From NCBI GenBank assembly GCA_903867305.1, contig CAIPQU010000053.1:20235-84234 (forward strand): DNA of 64,000 bases, written 5' to 3'. The notes beneath the pieces are model-generated. The model saw nothing but the letters and a program-made list of their open reading frames with translations, ran no database searches and was not told the DNA's origin. A program made the translations under genes and the position numbers. Below are positions 1 to 8,364 of this stretch, piece by piece. Position 1 is the first letter of the stretch; each line of letters starts with the position of its first letter. The DNA comes from an uncultured beta proteobacterium. Lineage in GTDB: Bacteria; Pseudomonadota; Gammaproteobacteria; Burkholderiales; Burkholderiaceae.

Positions 1-37
1 AACTTCTTCAAAATCTCCTTTGAGACAAATCTGTTCT

Positions 38-1024
38 ATGTTGACCTTGCTAACAAAAATTCACCGCAACTTCATTCTTTTGGGGCTTATATTGATGGGC
101 ATATCAACGATTGCTCATGCGCAGGAATTCCCTCCTAAAAAAACGATCACCATGTATGTCGGGTTTGCTGCAGGTGGAGGCTCTGATACCGCAGCGAGGA
201 TTATCGCTAAGAAACTCTCGGATAATATCGGTCAAACGATTATTGTGGAAAATCGTCCTGGCGCTGGTGGCAATATCGTTCATGGTACGGTTGCTACAGG
301 ACCATCAGATGGTTCAGTGATTTTATTGGGTTCGATTGGTCCCCTGTCCATCGCTCCTTTCTTGATGAAACTCAATTACGATCCCATCAAAGATCTAGCT
401 CCTCTCTCAATGGGTGTTGCCTTCCCCAATATTTTGGTGGTTTCTAGTGATTCATCGATTAAAAGCCTGAAAGATTTTATTGATCAAGCGAAAAAAGAAC
501 CTGGAAAAGTCACCTTCGCATCAACCGGCAATGGCTCTGCATCACACCTTCAAGGTGAGTTACTCAATGTTCTTGCAAATATTGACACAACCCACGTCCC
601 TTATAAAGGGGGTAGCCCAGCCATGATTGATGTTCTTGGTGGACGTGTAGATTCTTATTACTCCACAATTTCTTCAGCGCAGCCACACATTAAAAGTGGC
701 CGACTCAAGGCGATTGCAGTCACTAGTGCAAAACGTGTCGACGCGCTACCAGATATCCCGACGATCGCTGAATCTGGCTACCCTAGTTTTGATTCGACGA
801 ATTGGTATGCCTTTGTTGCTTCGAGTAAAACCCCAGACCCCCTCTTAGAAAGATGGAATCAAGAAATTGTTAAAGTTCTCAAAGATAAGGAAGTGATTCG
901 TGCCTTGAGTGAACATGGTCTTTATCCACTTCCTGGATCACGTGATGATCTCAAAAAGTTTATTGCAAAAGAGTCGCAAATTTGGAGCAAAATCATTAAG
1001 GATAAGCATATTACCAATGATTAA
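38..1024 (+). CDS. Bug-family (TctC-like) periplasmic solute receptor
   Basis: Extracytoplasmic binding protein of the Bug/TctC family, which captures carboxylates and similar small organic compounds for tripartite tricarboxylate-type carriers. The first 28 residues form a signal peptide (basic start, hydrophobic core, AHA before the mature QEF). The mature part begins with the family's KKTITMYVGFAAGGGSD stretch and has the typical ENRPGAGGN and HVPYKGG motifs. I chose the ATG at 38 because it starts the signal peptide. A TTG at 20 is in frame, and an earlier start outside the window cannot be excluded. No TctA/TctB membrane genes are visible, as is usual for the many orphan Bug receptors of Burkholderiales. 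The ligand cannot be read from sequence. Confidence 0.9.
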   Translation: MLTLLTKIHRNFILLGLILMGISTIAHAQEFPPKKTITMYVGFAAGGGSDTAARIIAKKLSDNIGQTIIVENRPGAGGNIVHGTVATGPSDGSVILLGSIGPLSIAPFLMKLNYDPIKDLAPLSMGVAFPNILVVSSDSSIKSLKDFIDQAKKEPGKVTFASTGNGSASHLQGELLNVLANIDTTHVPYKGGSPAMIDVLGGRVDSYYSTISSAQPHIKSGRLKAIAVTSAKRVDALPDIPTIAESGYPSFDSTNWYAFVASSKTPDPLLERWNQEIVKVLKDKEVIRALSEHGLYPLPGSRDDLKKFIAKESQIWSKIIKDKHITND

Positions 1025-1065
1025 ATCATTGACCTAATGTTGTAACAAACCCTATGGAAAGAATC

Positions 1066-1689
1066 ATGATGAAAAAATTATTTGCTTCAAGTCTATTAGT
1101 TTCTACTCTTTTAGTGAGCTTGTTCATTAGTAGCGCGTCTATCGCACAAAATTCATCAGCCCCAATCCGGTTACGTGGTGTTGTGGAGCGTATAGATTCA
1201 GATTCCATCACGTTTAAAGAACGTCGAGGGGAAACGCTAAAAATAGCGATGCCCCCTAATCTGAATATCACTGAGGTCTACCCGATCAAAATGACAGATA
1301 TTCAAGAAAACAGCTTTATCGGGACAGCAACCCTGACAAATTCCTCCGGCCGTTTAGAGGCACTAGAAGTATTAGTTTTTCCTGAGGCAATGCGAGGCAC
1401 CGGCGAAGGACATTATTCTTGGGACCTCATGCCTGGAAGTATGATGACCAACGCTAACGTGAGCCAATTAAAAAGTATCGGCAGTGGTCGTGAATTAAAG
1501 CTGGATTACAAAGGGGGTAGCCAAGTCGTCTTTGTACCAGAAAATACTCCTATCGTGACTTTCCGACCAGGATCACTTGCTCTTTTAGTTCCCCAAGCCA
1601 ATGCCATTTTGACGGTGATAGAGAAAGATGGCCAGCCTCAATTAACTCGTGTCACGGTCGGAAAAGACGGCTTTAAACCCCCAATGTAA
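1066..1689 (+). CDS. Hypothetical exported protein
   Basis: About 207 residues with a clear Sec signal peptide (MMKKLFASSLLVSTLLVSLFI followed by SSASIAQ) and a predicted beta-rich mature part. The mature region opens with RLRGVVERIDSDSITFKERRGETLKI, which resembles the small OB-like repeats of DUF5666-type exported proteins. A second half contains GKD and LALLVPQANA stretches. I do not recognise a catalytic motif. A GGAAAG sequence fits the ATG at 1066; an in-frame ATG lies at 1054. It starts 41 bp after the Bug receptor and may be co-transcribed, so a role related to solute uptake is possible but only inferred from position. Confidence 0.7.
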   Translation: MMKKLFASSLLVSTLLVSLFISSASIAQNSSAPIRLRGVVERIDSDSITFKERRGETLKIAMPPNLNITEVYPIKMTDIQENSFIGTATLTNSSGRLEALEVLVFPEAMRGTGEGHYSWDLMPGSMMTNANVSQLKSIGSGRELKLDYKGGSQVVFVPENTPIVTFRPGSLALLVPQANAILTVIEKDGQPQLTRVTVGKDGFKPPM

Positions 1690-1692
1690 AAC

Positions 1693-1995
1693 TTATTTTG
1701 TCGCGTCACCGCTCTCGATAATGACGTTTTCGACAACTCCAGCACCACTTCGCCGAAACTTCGCGGCCGCCACATATTCTGGAGATTCAAAGCACTTTAC
1801 GCCATCCTCGAGTGTAGGGAACTCAATCACCACAAAGCGTTGGAAATCTTGAGGTCCTTCCATGATTTGGAATTTACCTCCTCTAGCCAAAACCTTTCCA
1901 CCATACTGAGCAAGAATTCCAGGTACTAGGTCCGTGTATTTTTTATACTCAACGGGGTCATTAATTTTTGAACGTGCTAACCAATACGCTGCCAT
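1693..1995 (-). CDS. DUF1330 family protein
   Basis: A 100-residue protein matching the DUF1330 dimeric alpha+beta barrel family. Diagnostic features are the start AAYWLARSKINDPVEYKKYTDLVP, the central GGKVLARGG turn, VVIEFPTLEDGVKCFESPEY and a variable C-terminus. These small cytosolic proteins have no firmly established reaction. Many sit beside catabolic or transport genes. It lies downstream of livF on the same strand with about 85 bp between, so it may be the last gene of the ABC operon or separately expressed (AAAGGAG precedes its ATG). It is convergent with the exported protein gene, with only 3 bp separating the two stops. Confidence 0.85.
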   Translation of the reverse strand: MAAYWLARSKINDPVEYKKYTDLVPGILAQYGGKVLARGGKFQIMEGPQDFQRFVVIEFPTLEDGVKCFESPEYVAAAKFRRSGAGVVENVIIESGDATK

Positions 1996-2080
1996 GCTGT
2001 CTCCTTTGTTATATAAATCTTGATGATGAAACTACACATCATTGTTTTAAATAAATAGATTACTACAAACTTGATTCATT

Positions 2081-2812
2081 CTAAAAATTCAGTCCTAACC
2101 ATTCTTTGACTTGACCGTGTAAATCACCGCTAAACATCTCCTGAGATCCAGAAGTTGTAATTTTCCCCAAACTCAGTACATATAAGTACTGCGACATCTT
2201 TACCACTCGTCGAACATTATGGTCAATGAGTAATACACCCATACCACTTTGAGTAAATTTTTCTAACCAAATAAAAATCTCTTCTGCAATCTTCGGCGAC
2301 AATCCAATACTTGGCTCATCCACCAAGCACAGCTTAGGCTGTATGATCCATGCTTTGGCAAATTCGAGTTGTTTTTGTTGCCCACCAGATAACTCTCCTG
2401 CGGCCTGACGTCTTTTTTGCTTGAGAATCGGAAACAGTTCTAAGACTTCTTCATAACGACTTTCCCAACCGATAAAGGAGGATTTTCGGGATTGAACAGG
2501 TAATAACAAGTTATCCTCAACACTCAAAAATGGAAACAAACTAGATTCTTGAGGGATACAGCAAATACCATAATCAATCAATTGATGTGGCTTAATGTCC
2601 AGCATATTGCTCCCCTCAAAAAGGACTTCGCCTTTTTTGGGGGATAGAAATCCACAAATCGTTTTAATGAGGGTTGATTTGCCAGCGCCATTGAGTCCAA
2701 TCAGACCAGCAACTTCACCACGACGAACGATCAAATCGATATCTACTAGTACATCGATATCCTTGGCATAACCAGAGGTGACATTTTTCAGTTCAAGCAA
2801 TACTTCAGACAT
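2081..2812 (-). CDS. livF: Branched-chain amino acid-type ABC transporter ATPase LivF
   Basis: Second ATPase of a Liv/HAAT-type importer, energising uptake at the inner membrane. Walker A is GLNGAGKST, the signature is LSGGQQKQ, and Walker B is LCLVDEPS followed by the H-loop DHNVRR. The ATG at 2812 has AGGTGA five bases upstream. An in-frame GTG nine bases earlier is less likely. The start overlaps the end of livG by 8 bp, so translation is probably coupled. It is the fifth gene in the order binding protein-livH-livM-livG-livF. The substrate cannot be deduced; such systems import leucine, amides, urea or aromatic acids. Confidence 0.93.
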   Translation of the reverse strand: MSEVLLELKNVTSGYAKDIDVLVDIDLIVRRGEVAGLIGLNGAGKSTLIKTICGFLSPKKGEVLFEGSNMLDIKPHQLIDYGICCIPQESSLFPFLSVEDNLLLPVQSRKSSFIGWESRYEEVLELFPILKQKRRQAAGELSGGQQKQLEFAKAWIIQPKLCLVDEPSIGLSPKIAEEIFIWLEKFTQSGMGVLLIDHNVRRVVKMSQYLYVLSLGKITTSGSQEMFSGDLHGQVKEWLGLNF

Positions 2813-3533
2813 GATCGTCACCTAAATATGCTTCAATCACTTGATCATTCGAAAGAACCTCTTTCGTGGTACCTTGCGCAATCACTTTTCCGGCATTCAT
2901 ACAAACACACTCCGTACACAATTGCTGAACAATGGGCATATCATGACTAACCACGACAAAGGAGTGCCCTTGATGATGACGCTCCAAAATAAATTTCACC
3001 ATGGTTGCCCGCATTTGCGGATGCACCGCGGCAAAGGGCTCATCTAATAATGCTAATTTTGGACTGCGCATAAAACACATCCCAAACTCCAGTAATTTTT
3101 TTTGACCACCAGAAAGCAGTCCCGCGTCGAGGAATTTAACCGGCTCCAACTCCAATTCGGCAATTAATTGATCAGCAATTTCAACAGACTCTTTAAAAGA
3201 AACGCCAACAGCCTGTCCTGCGATTAATAAATTATCAAATGAACTGATTCGTGGAAAAACTCTCGTCATTTGAAACATCCGCATCACCCCTAATCTAGCT
3301 AGTGCAGACGGCTTCAGCTTTGAGATTTCTTGTTCTTCTAAAAAAATTTTTCCATCATCTGCTCTTAATATCCCAGAGAGCATGTTTAAAACAGTTGTTT
3401 TACCAGATCCATTAGGACCAATCAGTCCTAAAATAATCCCTTCAGGCATTTCAAAACTCACTTGATCAACGGCTTGGTTTCCACCAAATCGTTTGGATAA
3501 GTTTTCTACTTTTAATAAGGGCAAAGAGTTCAT
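2805..3533 (-). CDS. livG: Branched-chain amino acid-type ABC transporter ATPase LivG
   Basis: First ATPase subunit of the importer, 242 residues. Walker A is GPNGSGKTT, the signature reads LLSGGQKKLLEFG, Walker B is LALLDEPFAAVHP and the switch histidine is in VVSHDM. LivG proteins usually carry an extra helix-rich segment between Walker A and the signature, seen here around RMFQMTRVFPRISSFDN. A strong AAAGGAG precedes the ATG, and the start shares an ATGA overlap with the livM stop. The heterodimer LivG/LivF would bind the LivH/LivM permease pair encoded just upstream. Confidence 0.94.
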   Translation of the reverse strand: MNSLPLLKVENLSKRFGGNQAVDQVSFEMPEGIILGLIGPNGSGKTTVLNMLSGILRADDGKIFLEEQEISKLKPSALARLGVMRMFQMTRVFPRISSFDNLLIAGQAVGVSFKESVEIADQLIAELELEPVKFLDAGLLSGGQKKLLEFGMCFMRSPKLALLDEPFAAVHPQMRATMVKFILERHHQGHSFVVVSHDMPIVQQLCTECVCMNAGKVIAQGTTKEVLSNDQVIEAYLGDDHV

Positions 3534-4510
3534 GAGGAAACTCCTTTACGTAAACGTTTTTTATTAAGCTGTATCAGTAGTAAACCCCAAATACCTGTTC
3601 TGAAAAAACGGGCAAAAATGATGACGACGAGAGCAAAAACAATCATCTGAATATTGCCAATATCTCTTAACCACTCAGATCCCAGATAAACAATTAAAGC
3701 TCCTAATAAAGGACCTGTTAATGAACCAATCCCACCAATCACCACCATCGAAATCACCAACCCAGTCTGTTGTAAGAGTCCCATCTCCGGACTGACCAAT
3801 TGGCTAAAAGATCCATACATCGCTCCAGCAAAACCACATAATGCGCAAGAAATCGTAAAAGCCCATAATTTATAGTCAACAACAGGGATACCTCGACTTT
3901 CAGCACCATCTTGGTCATCCCGTATCGCCAGTAAGTATCCCCCAAAACGTGAACGCATAATGAAATAAATGAGCAGGCCAACGCCCATCACCAGAGCAAT
4001 AAAAAAATAATAATAGGTCAAGCGATCATCGATCATTGTCGGAACGTTGAGTCCTTGATCACCCCTTGTATATTCATGAGAATTAGAAATAATGACTCGA
4101 GCAATCTCGGCAAAAGACAAGGTGGTAAGTGATAAGTAAGGCCCTTTTAAGCGCGTCACAAGACCACCTAAGAACAATCCCATCAAGCCACTACCAATGA
4201 TGGCTAGTGGAATCGCTACCCATAAAGAAGCATGAAGATGAAAATCTAATAAGCCAACCACATATCCGCCTAACATGGCAAAAGCGGCTGGAGCCATCGA
4301 AAACTGTCCGGTATATCCAGCTAACAAATTCCAAGACATCGAAACCATTGCAAAATAAAGAGCGACAATCAATACACCGAAGGTGTAATCCGTCAAATGG
4401 AATAATGGCACGCCACATAAAATGAAGCCAACGAAAAGCATACATCGCAAATCCTGCCGTAAGCGGTTATTCCATAAGTTCGGATGAGCTAAAGAAGCAG
4501 ACTTGTTCAT
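3530..4510 (-). CDS. livM: Branched-chain amino acid-type ABC permease LivM
   Basis: Inner-membrane permease, 326 residues with about eight to ten hydrophobic segments. The characteristic LivM stretch YFAMVSMSWNLLAGYTGQFSM is near residues 55-75, and the EAA-like cytoplasmic loop reads AIRDDQDGAESRGI with GGIGSLTGPLLGA further on. It pairs with LivH to form the channel. The start codon directly abuts the livH stop and the end overlaps livG, so all four membrane and ATPase genes form one translationally coupled unit. The unusually polar N-terminus (about 25 residues before the first helix) is typical of this family. Confidence 0.93.
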   Translation of the reverse strand: MNKSASLAHPNLWNNRLRQDLRCMLFVGFILCGVPLFHLTDYTFGVLIVALYFAMVSMSWNLLAGYTGQFSMAPAAFAMLGGYVVGLLDFHLHASLWVAIPLAIIGSGLMGLFLGGLVTRLKGPYLSLTTLSFAEIARVIISNSHEYTRGDQGLNVPTMIDDRLTYYYFFIALVMGVGLLIYFIMRSRFGGYLLAIRDDQDGAESRGIPVVDYKLWAFTISCALCGFAGAMYGSFSQLVSPEMGLLQQTGLVISMVVIGGIGSLTGPLLGALIVYLGSEWLRDIGNIQMIVFALVVIIFARFFRTGIWGLLLIQLNKKRLRKGVSS

Positions 4511-5401
4511 CTAGGCATCCCTTCCCTTTTGACCAGCAAGTCCTTGCGGTCTAAAAATCAAGACCAATATTAAAATCAATAATCCAAAAGCATCTCGATA
4601 ATCATAGGAAACATAGACCGCAAAGTAGGATTCAAAAACACCTAAAAGTAAAGCTGCAAACATGCTTCCCCAAATAGAACCAAGACCACCCAAAACGACA
4701 ATAATGTAGGATTTGATGGCAGGAAAAGATCCAATATCAGGTGATGGATTTACTAAGGGCGATAACAATGCACCTGATAATGCAGCAAGTCCGCCAGCAA
4801 TACCAAAAATGATTGCAGTCGTTTTAATCGGATCAATTCCAGCTAAAGACGAACCAAATCGATTTTGGGCTACCGCCTGAATCTGTTTACCCCACAATGA
4901 TTTTTTTATAAAGATAGCTAAACCCACCAACAGTAAAATGGAAACACCAGCTGCAATGATTTTTTGACCATTAAGCATAATTGGTCCAATAGCAATTCTT
5001 TGTGATGAAGCTAGGCTTGGCCCCATAAAGGGTGAAGGTCCAATAACCTTATCGACTAGATGGATGAGCAACAAAGAAAGCGCAAAGGTCACCACAACAG
5101 CATATTCGTCTTTCACAAAAGACCAACTGCTATATCCCGCATATAAAGGACGAATCAGGAGTCGCTCTACGACAATACCTAACAAACCTCCCGAGATGGC
5201 AGCAAAGGGTAATGCAAACCAAGGATTAACTCCAAAGTAACTTGCAATCAGCGCATATGTGTATGCGCCAACCATGAAAAACTCCCCATGGGCAAAATTA
5301 ATAACGCGCAAAACTCCAAAAATCATCGATAGACCAACTGCCATCAATGCATAAAACAAGCCCATAATCAGGCCATTAACAGTAAGGTCTAAAAATAACA
5401 A
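4511..5401 (-). CDS. livH: Branched-chain amino acid-type ABC permease LivH
   Basis: Second permease of the importer, 296 residues, multiple transmembrane helices. LivH hallmarks are GLSMIFGVLRVINFAHGEFFMVGAY near the N-terminus and VLGGLGSIWGSMFAALLLG near the C-terminus. It is the first membrane gene after the binding-protein gene, separated from it by a hairpin terminator. Transcripts that read through would supply LivHMGF at a lower level than the binding protein. Nothing in the sequence identifies the substrate. Confidence 0.93.
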   Translation of the reverse strand: MLFLDLTVNGLIMGLFYALMAVGLSMIFGVLRVINFAHGEFFMVGAYTYALIASYFGVNPWFALPFAAISGGLLGIVVERLLIRPLYAGYSSWSFVKDEYAVVVTFALSLLLIHLVDKVIGPSPFMGPSLASSQRIAIGPIMLNGQKIIAAGVSILLLVGLAIFIKKSLWGKQIQAVAQNRFGSSLAGIDPIKTTAIIFGIAGGLAALSGALLSPLVNPSPDIGSFPAIKSYIIVVLGGLGSIWGSMFAALLLGVFESYFAVYVSYDYRDAFGLLILILVLIFRPQGLAGQKGRDA

Positions 5402-5420
5402 GCGTTTCTTTCAAAAAATA

Positions 5421-5446
5421 GAAACGTCCTTCAAGAAGGACGTTTC
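5421..5446 (-). terminator. Intercistronic hairpin between binding protein and livH
   Basis: A perfect 11-bp stem (GAAACGTCCTT paired with AAGGACGTTTC) with a 4-nt loop. On the minus strand it is followed directly by TATTTTTTG, the form of an intrinsic terminator. It lies 18 bp beyond the binding-protein stop and 20 bp before the livH start. The likely role is partial termination, giving more binding protein than permease, a common arrangement in ABC operons. Confidence 0.8.
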
Positions 5447-5463
5447 ATCACATCATACTGAAC

Positions 5464-6687
5464 TTACTTGGGCATCGTAATCTTTTGTACATTAAATTCT
5501 GTACCAGGACTTTGCAGTAATGTCGTTTTGCCGACTGCTTGGTTGACATCGGTTAACTGATAGTTCACATAAGGTATCGCTGCCCACTGCTGATAAGATA
5601 CTCCAGGGGTAGAATCAAACACCATGACACCACGCGCCCCATCAAATTTACTTTTACGCATCACATCTAAAAGCTTAGCGGAGTCAGTTGTTCCTGCTTG
5701 GCGAATCGCCTCTGTAATCACCAATAAAGAGTCTACTGCCTGATAAATTAAGCGGTTGGGATCATTATTTGTGCGCTTTTTATACTCTACAGCAATTTGC
5801 TTTGATAACTCATTCATCTTCATATCAGGATGGTACATACCAATCGTCATCATGTACTTTCCAGCTTCTTTGACGTTTTGCCAAAAGTCAGGGTAGTCAG
5901 CCATCCCTGCACCGTCATAGACCAAAGTCTTTGGTGATGGGGCAACACCTTGCTCATATAGTTGATTGAGCGCAATGTAGGCGGCAGGAGGCAGCATGGT
6001 CATCACAATAACATCTGGTGGATTTGCTTTGAGAGCAAGGATCGCTGGTGTAAAGTCTTTACTGCTTCGATCTAAAGTTTCAAATTTGTAATCAACTGTG
6101 GCACCTTTTCTTTTTAAAGCCTCTCCCACACCTTTTGCTAAACCTATACCATAATCAGTATTTTCAGCAAAAGCAACAACGCGTTTGACTTTCATAGCTT
6201 TTAAAGTTTCCGCCATGGAATCAGCCACAACAAAATTATATGGTGATGTGTTAATGACCTCAGGATAACCTTTGACACGCACTGAATCAGCCCAACAGTT
6301 TGTGTTGACGTAAGGCGTTTGATAGCGATGAGCCACCTCAATTTCACTTAAACAAACAGAGCTTTGGTGAGATCCAGTAATCGCAACAACCTTATCCTTC
6401 GTGATTAACTTCTCAACCGCTGAACGTCCTTTTTCAGGTAATCCTTGGTTATCTTCAATCACCAACTTGACAGGCCGACCCAATAGTCCACCCTTAGCAT
6501 TAATCATGTCTGCATAAATTTCCATTGCGTCTTTAATTTGCGTTCCTTGAATCACTGACCCAGGAGGTGATCTAGTAATCGATAAACCAATCAAAATCGG
6601 TTCAACAGCAAAGATCAATTGAGTAAAAGATCCTAAAACGATTGCCAATACCAGAGTTCGTAAACGTGTAGTAGATATTAATTTCAT
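5464..6687 (-). CDS. Liv-type ABC transporter periplasmic binding protein
   Basis: Type I periplasmic binding protein (about 407 residues) of the HAAT/Leu-Ile-Val family. A signal peptide spans residues 1-27 (basic TRLRT then a hydrophobic core ending IFA). The mature protein starts EPILIGLSITRSPPGS and contains the family motifs AMEIYADMINAKGGLLGRPVKLVIEDNQG and the ligand-contact area TGSHQSSVCL. The ATG at 6687 was chosen because GGAGAC precedes it and it starts the signal peptide; an ATG 18 bases earlier lacks a ribosome site. It is the first gene of the ABC operon, divergent from the DUF2252 gene. The ligand is unknown. Confidence 0.92.
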   Translation of the reverse strand: MKLISTTRLRTLVLAIVLGSFTQLIFAVEPILIGLSITRSPPGSVIQGTQIKDAMEIYADMINAKGGLLGRPVKLVIEDNQGLPEKGRSAVEKLITKDKVVAITGSHQSSVCLSEIEVAHRYQTPYVNTNCWADSVRVKGYPEVINTSPYNFVVADSMAETLKAMKVKRVVAFAENTDYGIGLAKGVGEALKRKGATVDYKFETLDRSSKDFTPAILALKANPPDVIVMTMLPPAAYIALNQLYEQGVAPSPKTLVYDGAGMADYPDFWQNVKEAGKYMMTIGMYHPDMKMNELSKQIAVEYKKRTNNDPNRLIYQAVDSLLVITEAIRQAGTTDSAKLLDVMRKSKFDGARGVMVFDSTPGVSYQQWAAIPYVNYQLTDVNQAVGKTTLLQSPGTEFNVQKITMPK

Positions 6688-6761
6688 AAAGTCTCCATGA
6701 TCCAAGTAGATGGTTTTTTAAGTTTTCAAAAAAAGACCCTTTAATCATAATCCCTGAGGGC

Positions 6762-6851
6762 TTGATAATCAATCTTTGAAATTATTTTAGGTATAACGTG
6801 TTTTGGATAAAGTAAGGAGTTGAAGCGTTTAAAAGGTAATATAGCTATTAC
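6762..6851. promoter_or_regulatory. Divergent promoter region with two short palindromes
   Basis: The 200-bp gap between the ABC binding-protein gene and the DUF2252 gene must contain both promoters. It holds TTGAT-A-ATCAA at 6762-6772 and GTAATA-TAGC-TATTAC at 6836-6851. Either could be an operator, but the region is AT-rich and such palindromes can occur by chance. No regulator gene lies beside it. Confidence 0.3.
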
Positions 6852-6890
6852 GTTGTTTATTCATGTATGACGAGATAGGAGATGTTATTC

Positions 6891-8303
6891 ATGGTAATTG
6901 CCAAAAAGTCTACTTCAACCGCTCTAAAGAGCGCCCTTCATGAACGCCCTAGTATTATCCAAAGAATCGATCAAGGAAAAGCCCTTCGTAAAGTTGTATC
7001 TCGAGCTATCCACGCAAATTACAAAGTATCAACTGCGCGAAGAGATCCTATTAGCATCATCCTTGAGCAAGATAAAAGTCGTATACACGAACTCGTACCT
7101 ATTCGTCATGCACGCATGTTAACTTCACCTTTTGCTTTCTTACGTGGTAGTGCAAAAATCATGATCGAAGATATCGGCTTGGCTCCCACGAGCAAAATCC
7201 CAGTTCTAGCGAATGGTGATATGCATGTATCCAATTTTGGCATCTATGCTACCGCTGAGAGAAATATTGTATTTAGTATTAATGATTTTGATGAAACACA
7301 TCCTGGAGCCTGGGAATGGGACATCAAACGTTTAACCGCAAGTGCGGTTGTTTGTGCCCGTTTTTTAGGTGGCGATAAAGTAACTTGTGAACAAGCAGCA
7401 AGGTCTGTTGTGAGCTCTTACCGTCAAAAAATGGATGAGTATGCTCATACACCTTATTTGGATCTTTGGTACCACACCATCAAAGTTGAAGATGTTTTAA
7501 AGACATTATCACTGCCTGCCAAAAAAGAAATGAAGAAAGTCATCAACTCAGCAAAGAAAAAAACACAATTAACGATGTTTGAAAAAATGTCACATACCGT
7601 GAATAATCATCGTGTCATCAAAAGCACTGGTCCGTTAATGGCACGTGATGCTCAGTTAGAGTCACGCAAAAATACCTTGAAGCTTTTGGATGGCATCTTA
7701 CAAAGTTATACGGAGTCATTGACATCCGATCGTCGAAATTTAGTGAACCGTTATCAAATTCTAGACATTGGACGTAAGGTAGTCGGTGTTGGAAGCGTTG
7801 GCACACGTTGCTGGGTCATTCTTCTACGTGGTGTAAATGATTTTGATCCATTGCTCCTGCAAGTTAAAGAAGCTGACACATCTGTTTTAGCACCGTTCTC
7901 GGAGGTTTCTCTCCCTTACGAGAATCAAGGCCATCGCGTCGTATCTGGACAACGAACGGTCCAAGGTGCGCCAGACATTTTCCTGGGTTGGGGTGACTAT
8001 CAAGCGAGAGATTTTTATGTTCGTCAACTCAGCGATATGAAGGGGGGCGCTGAATTTATTCCAGGCCAAACTAAATTATCAAATTTTGTGGAGTATTGCG
8101 GAACCTGCGGTTGGGCATTGGCTCTAGCTCATGCAAAATCTGGAGATGCTGCGATGATTTCAGGATATTGCGGTAATAGTGACGAATTAGATACCGCATT
8201 CACAAAATTTGCATTTCTGTATGCTGATCAAAACCAAAAAGATTATGAAGCCATGCAAATCGCTGCAAAAACAGGCAGAATCGAGGTGGCCAAGGAATTC
8301 TAA
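6891..8303 (+). CDS. DUF2252 family protein
   Basis: About 470 residues of the DUF2252 family, which shares the fold of aminoglycoside phosphotransferase/kinase-like proteins. Diagnostic runs are RHARMLTSPFAFLRGSAKIM, LANGDMHVSNFG and FSINDFDETHPGAWEWDIKRL. The H-x-x-N and D-F-D-E motifs resemble the catalytic and metal-binding loops of small-molecule kinases, but no substrate is established. I prefer the ATG at 6891 because AGGAG lies 9 bp upstream; the ATG at 6882 directly abuts that ribosome site. It is monocistronic: divergent from the ABC operon and convergent with the cyclase gene. Confidence 0.88.
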   Translation: MVIAKKSTSTALKSALHERPSIIQRIDQGKALRKVVSRAIHANYKVSTARRDPISIILEQDKSRIHELVPIRHARMLTSPFAFLRGSAKIMIEDIGLAPTSKIPVLANGDMHVSNFGIYATAERNIVFSINDFDETHPGAWEWDIKRLTASAVVCARFLGGDKVTCEQAARSVVSSYRQKMDEYAHTPYLDLWYHTIKVEDVLKTLSLPAKKEMKKVINSAKKKTQLTMFEKMSHTVNNHRVIKSTGPLMARDAQLESRKNTLKLLDGILQSYTESLTSDRRNLVNRYQILDIGRKVVGVGSVGTRCWVILLRGVNDFDPLLLQVKEADTSVLAPFSEVSLPYENQGHRVVSGQRTVQGAPDIFLGWGDYQARDFYVRQLSDMKGGAEFIPGQTKLSNFVEYCGTCGWALALAHAKSGDAAMISGYCGNSDELDTAFTKFAFLYADQNQKDYEAMQIAAKTGRIEVAKEF

Positions 8304-8310
8304 AAAACTT

Positions 8311-8337
8311 CAGGCCAAACCTCAATGGTTTGGCCTG
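8311..8337 (-). terminator. Intrinsic terminator of the cyclase gene
   Basis: A perfect 11-bp stem (CAGGCCAAACC / GGTTTGGCCTG) with a 5-nt loop. On the minus strand it is followed by AAGTTTTTTAG, a good T-run. It sits 28 bp past the stop of the minus-strand cyclase gene and just after the stop of the DUF2252 gene. On the plus strand there is no T-run, so it mainly serves the minus strand. Confidence 0.8.
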
Positions 8338-8364
8338 ATAGGGTTTAAATACGAAATAAGGCGA

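Noticed and set aside
2022..2042. Small inverted repeat ATGATG...CATCAT after livF
   Set aside because: The 6-bp AT-rich arms lack a T-run in the minus direction, so it is not supported as a terminator.
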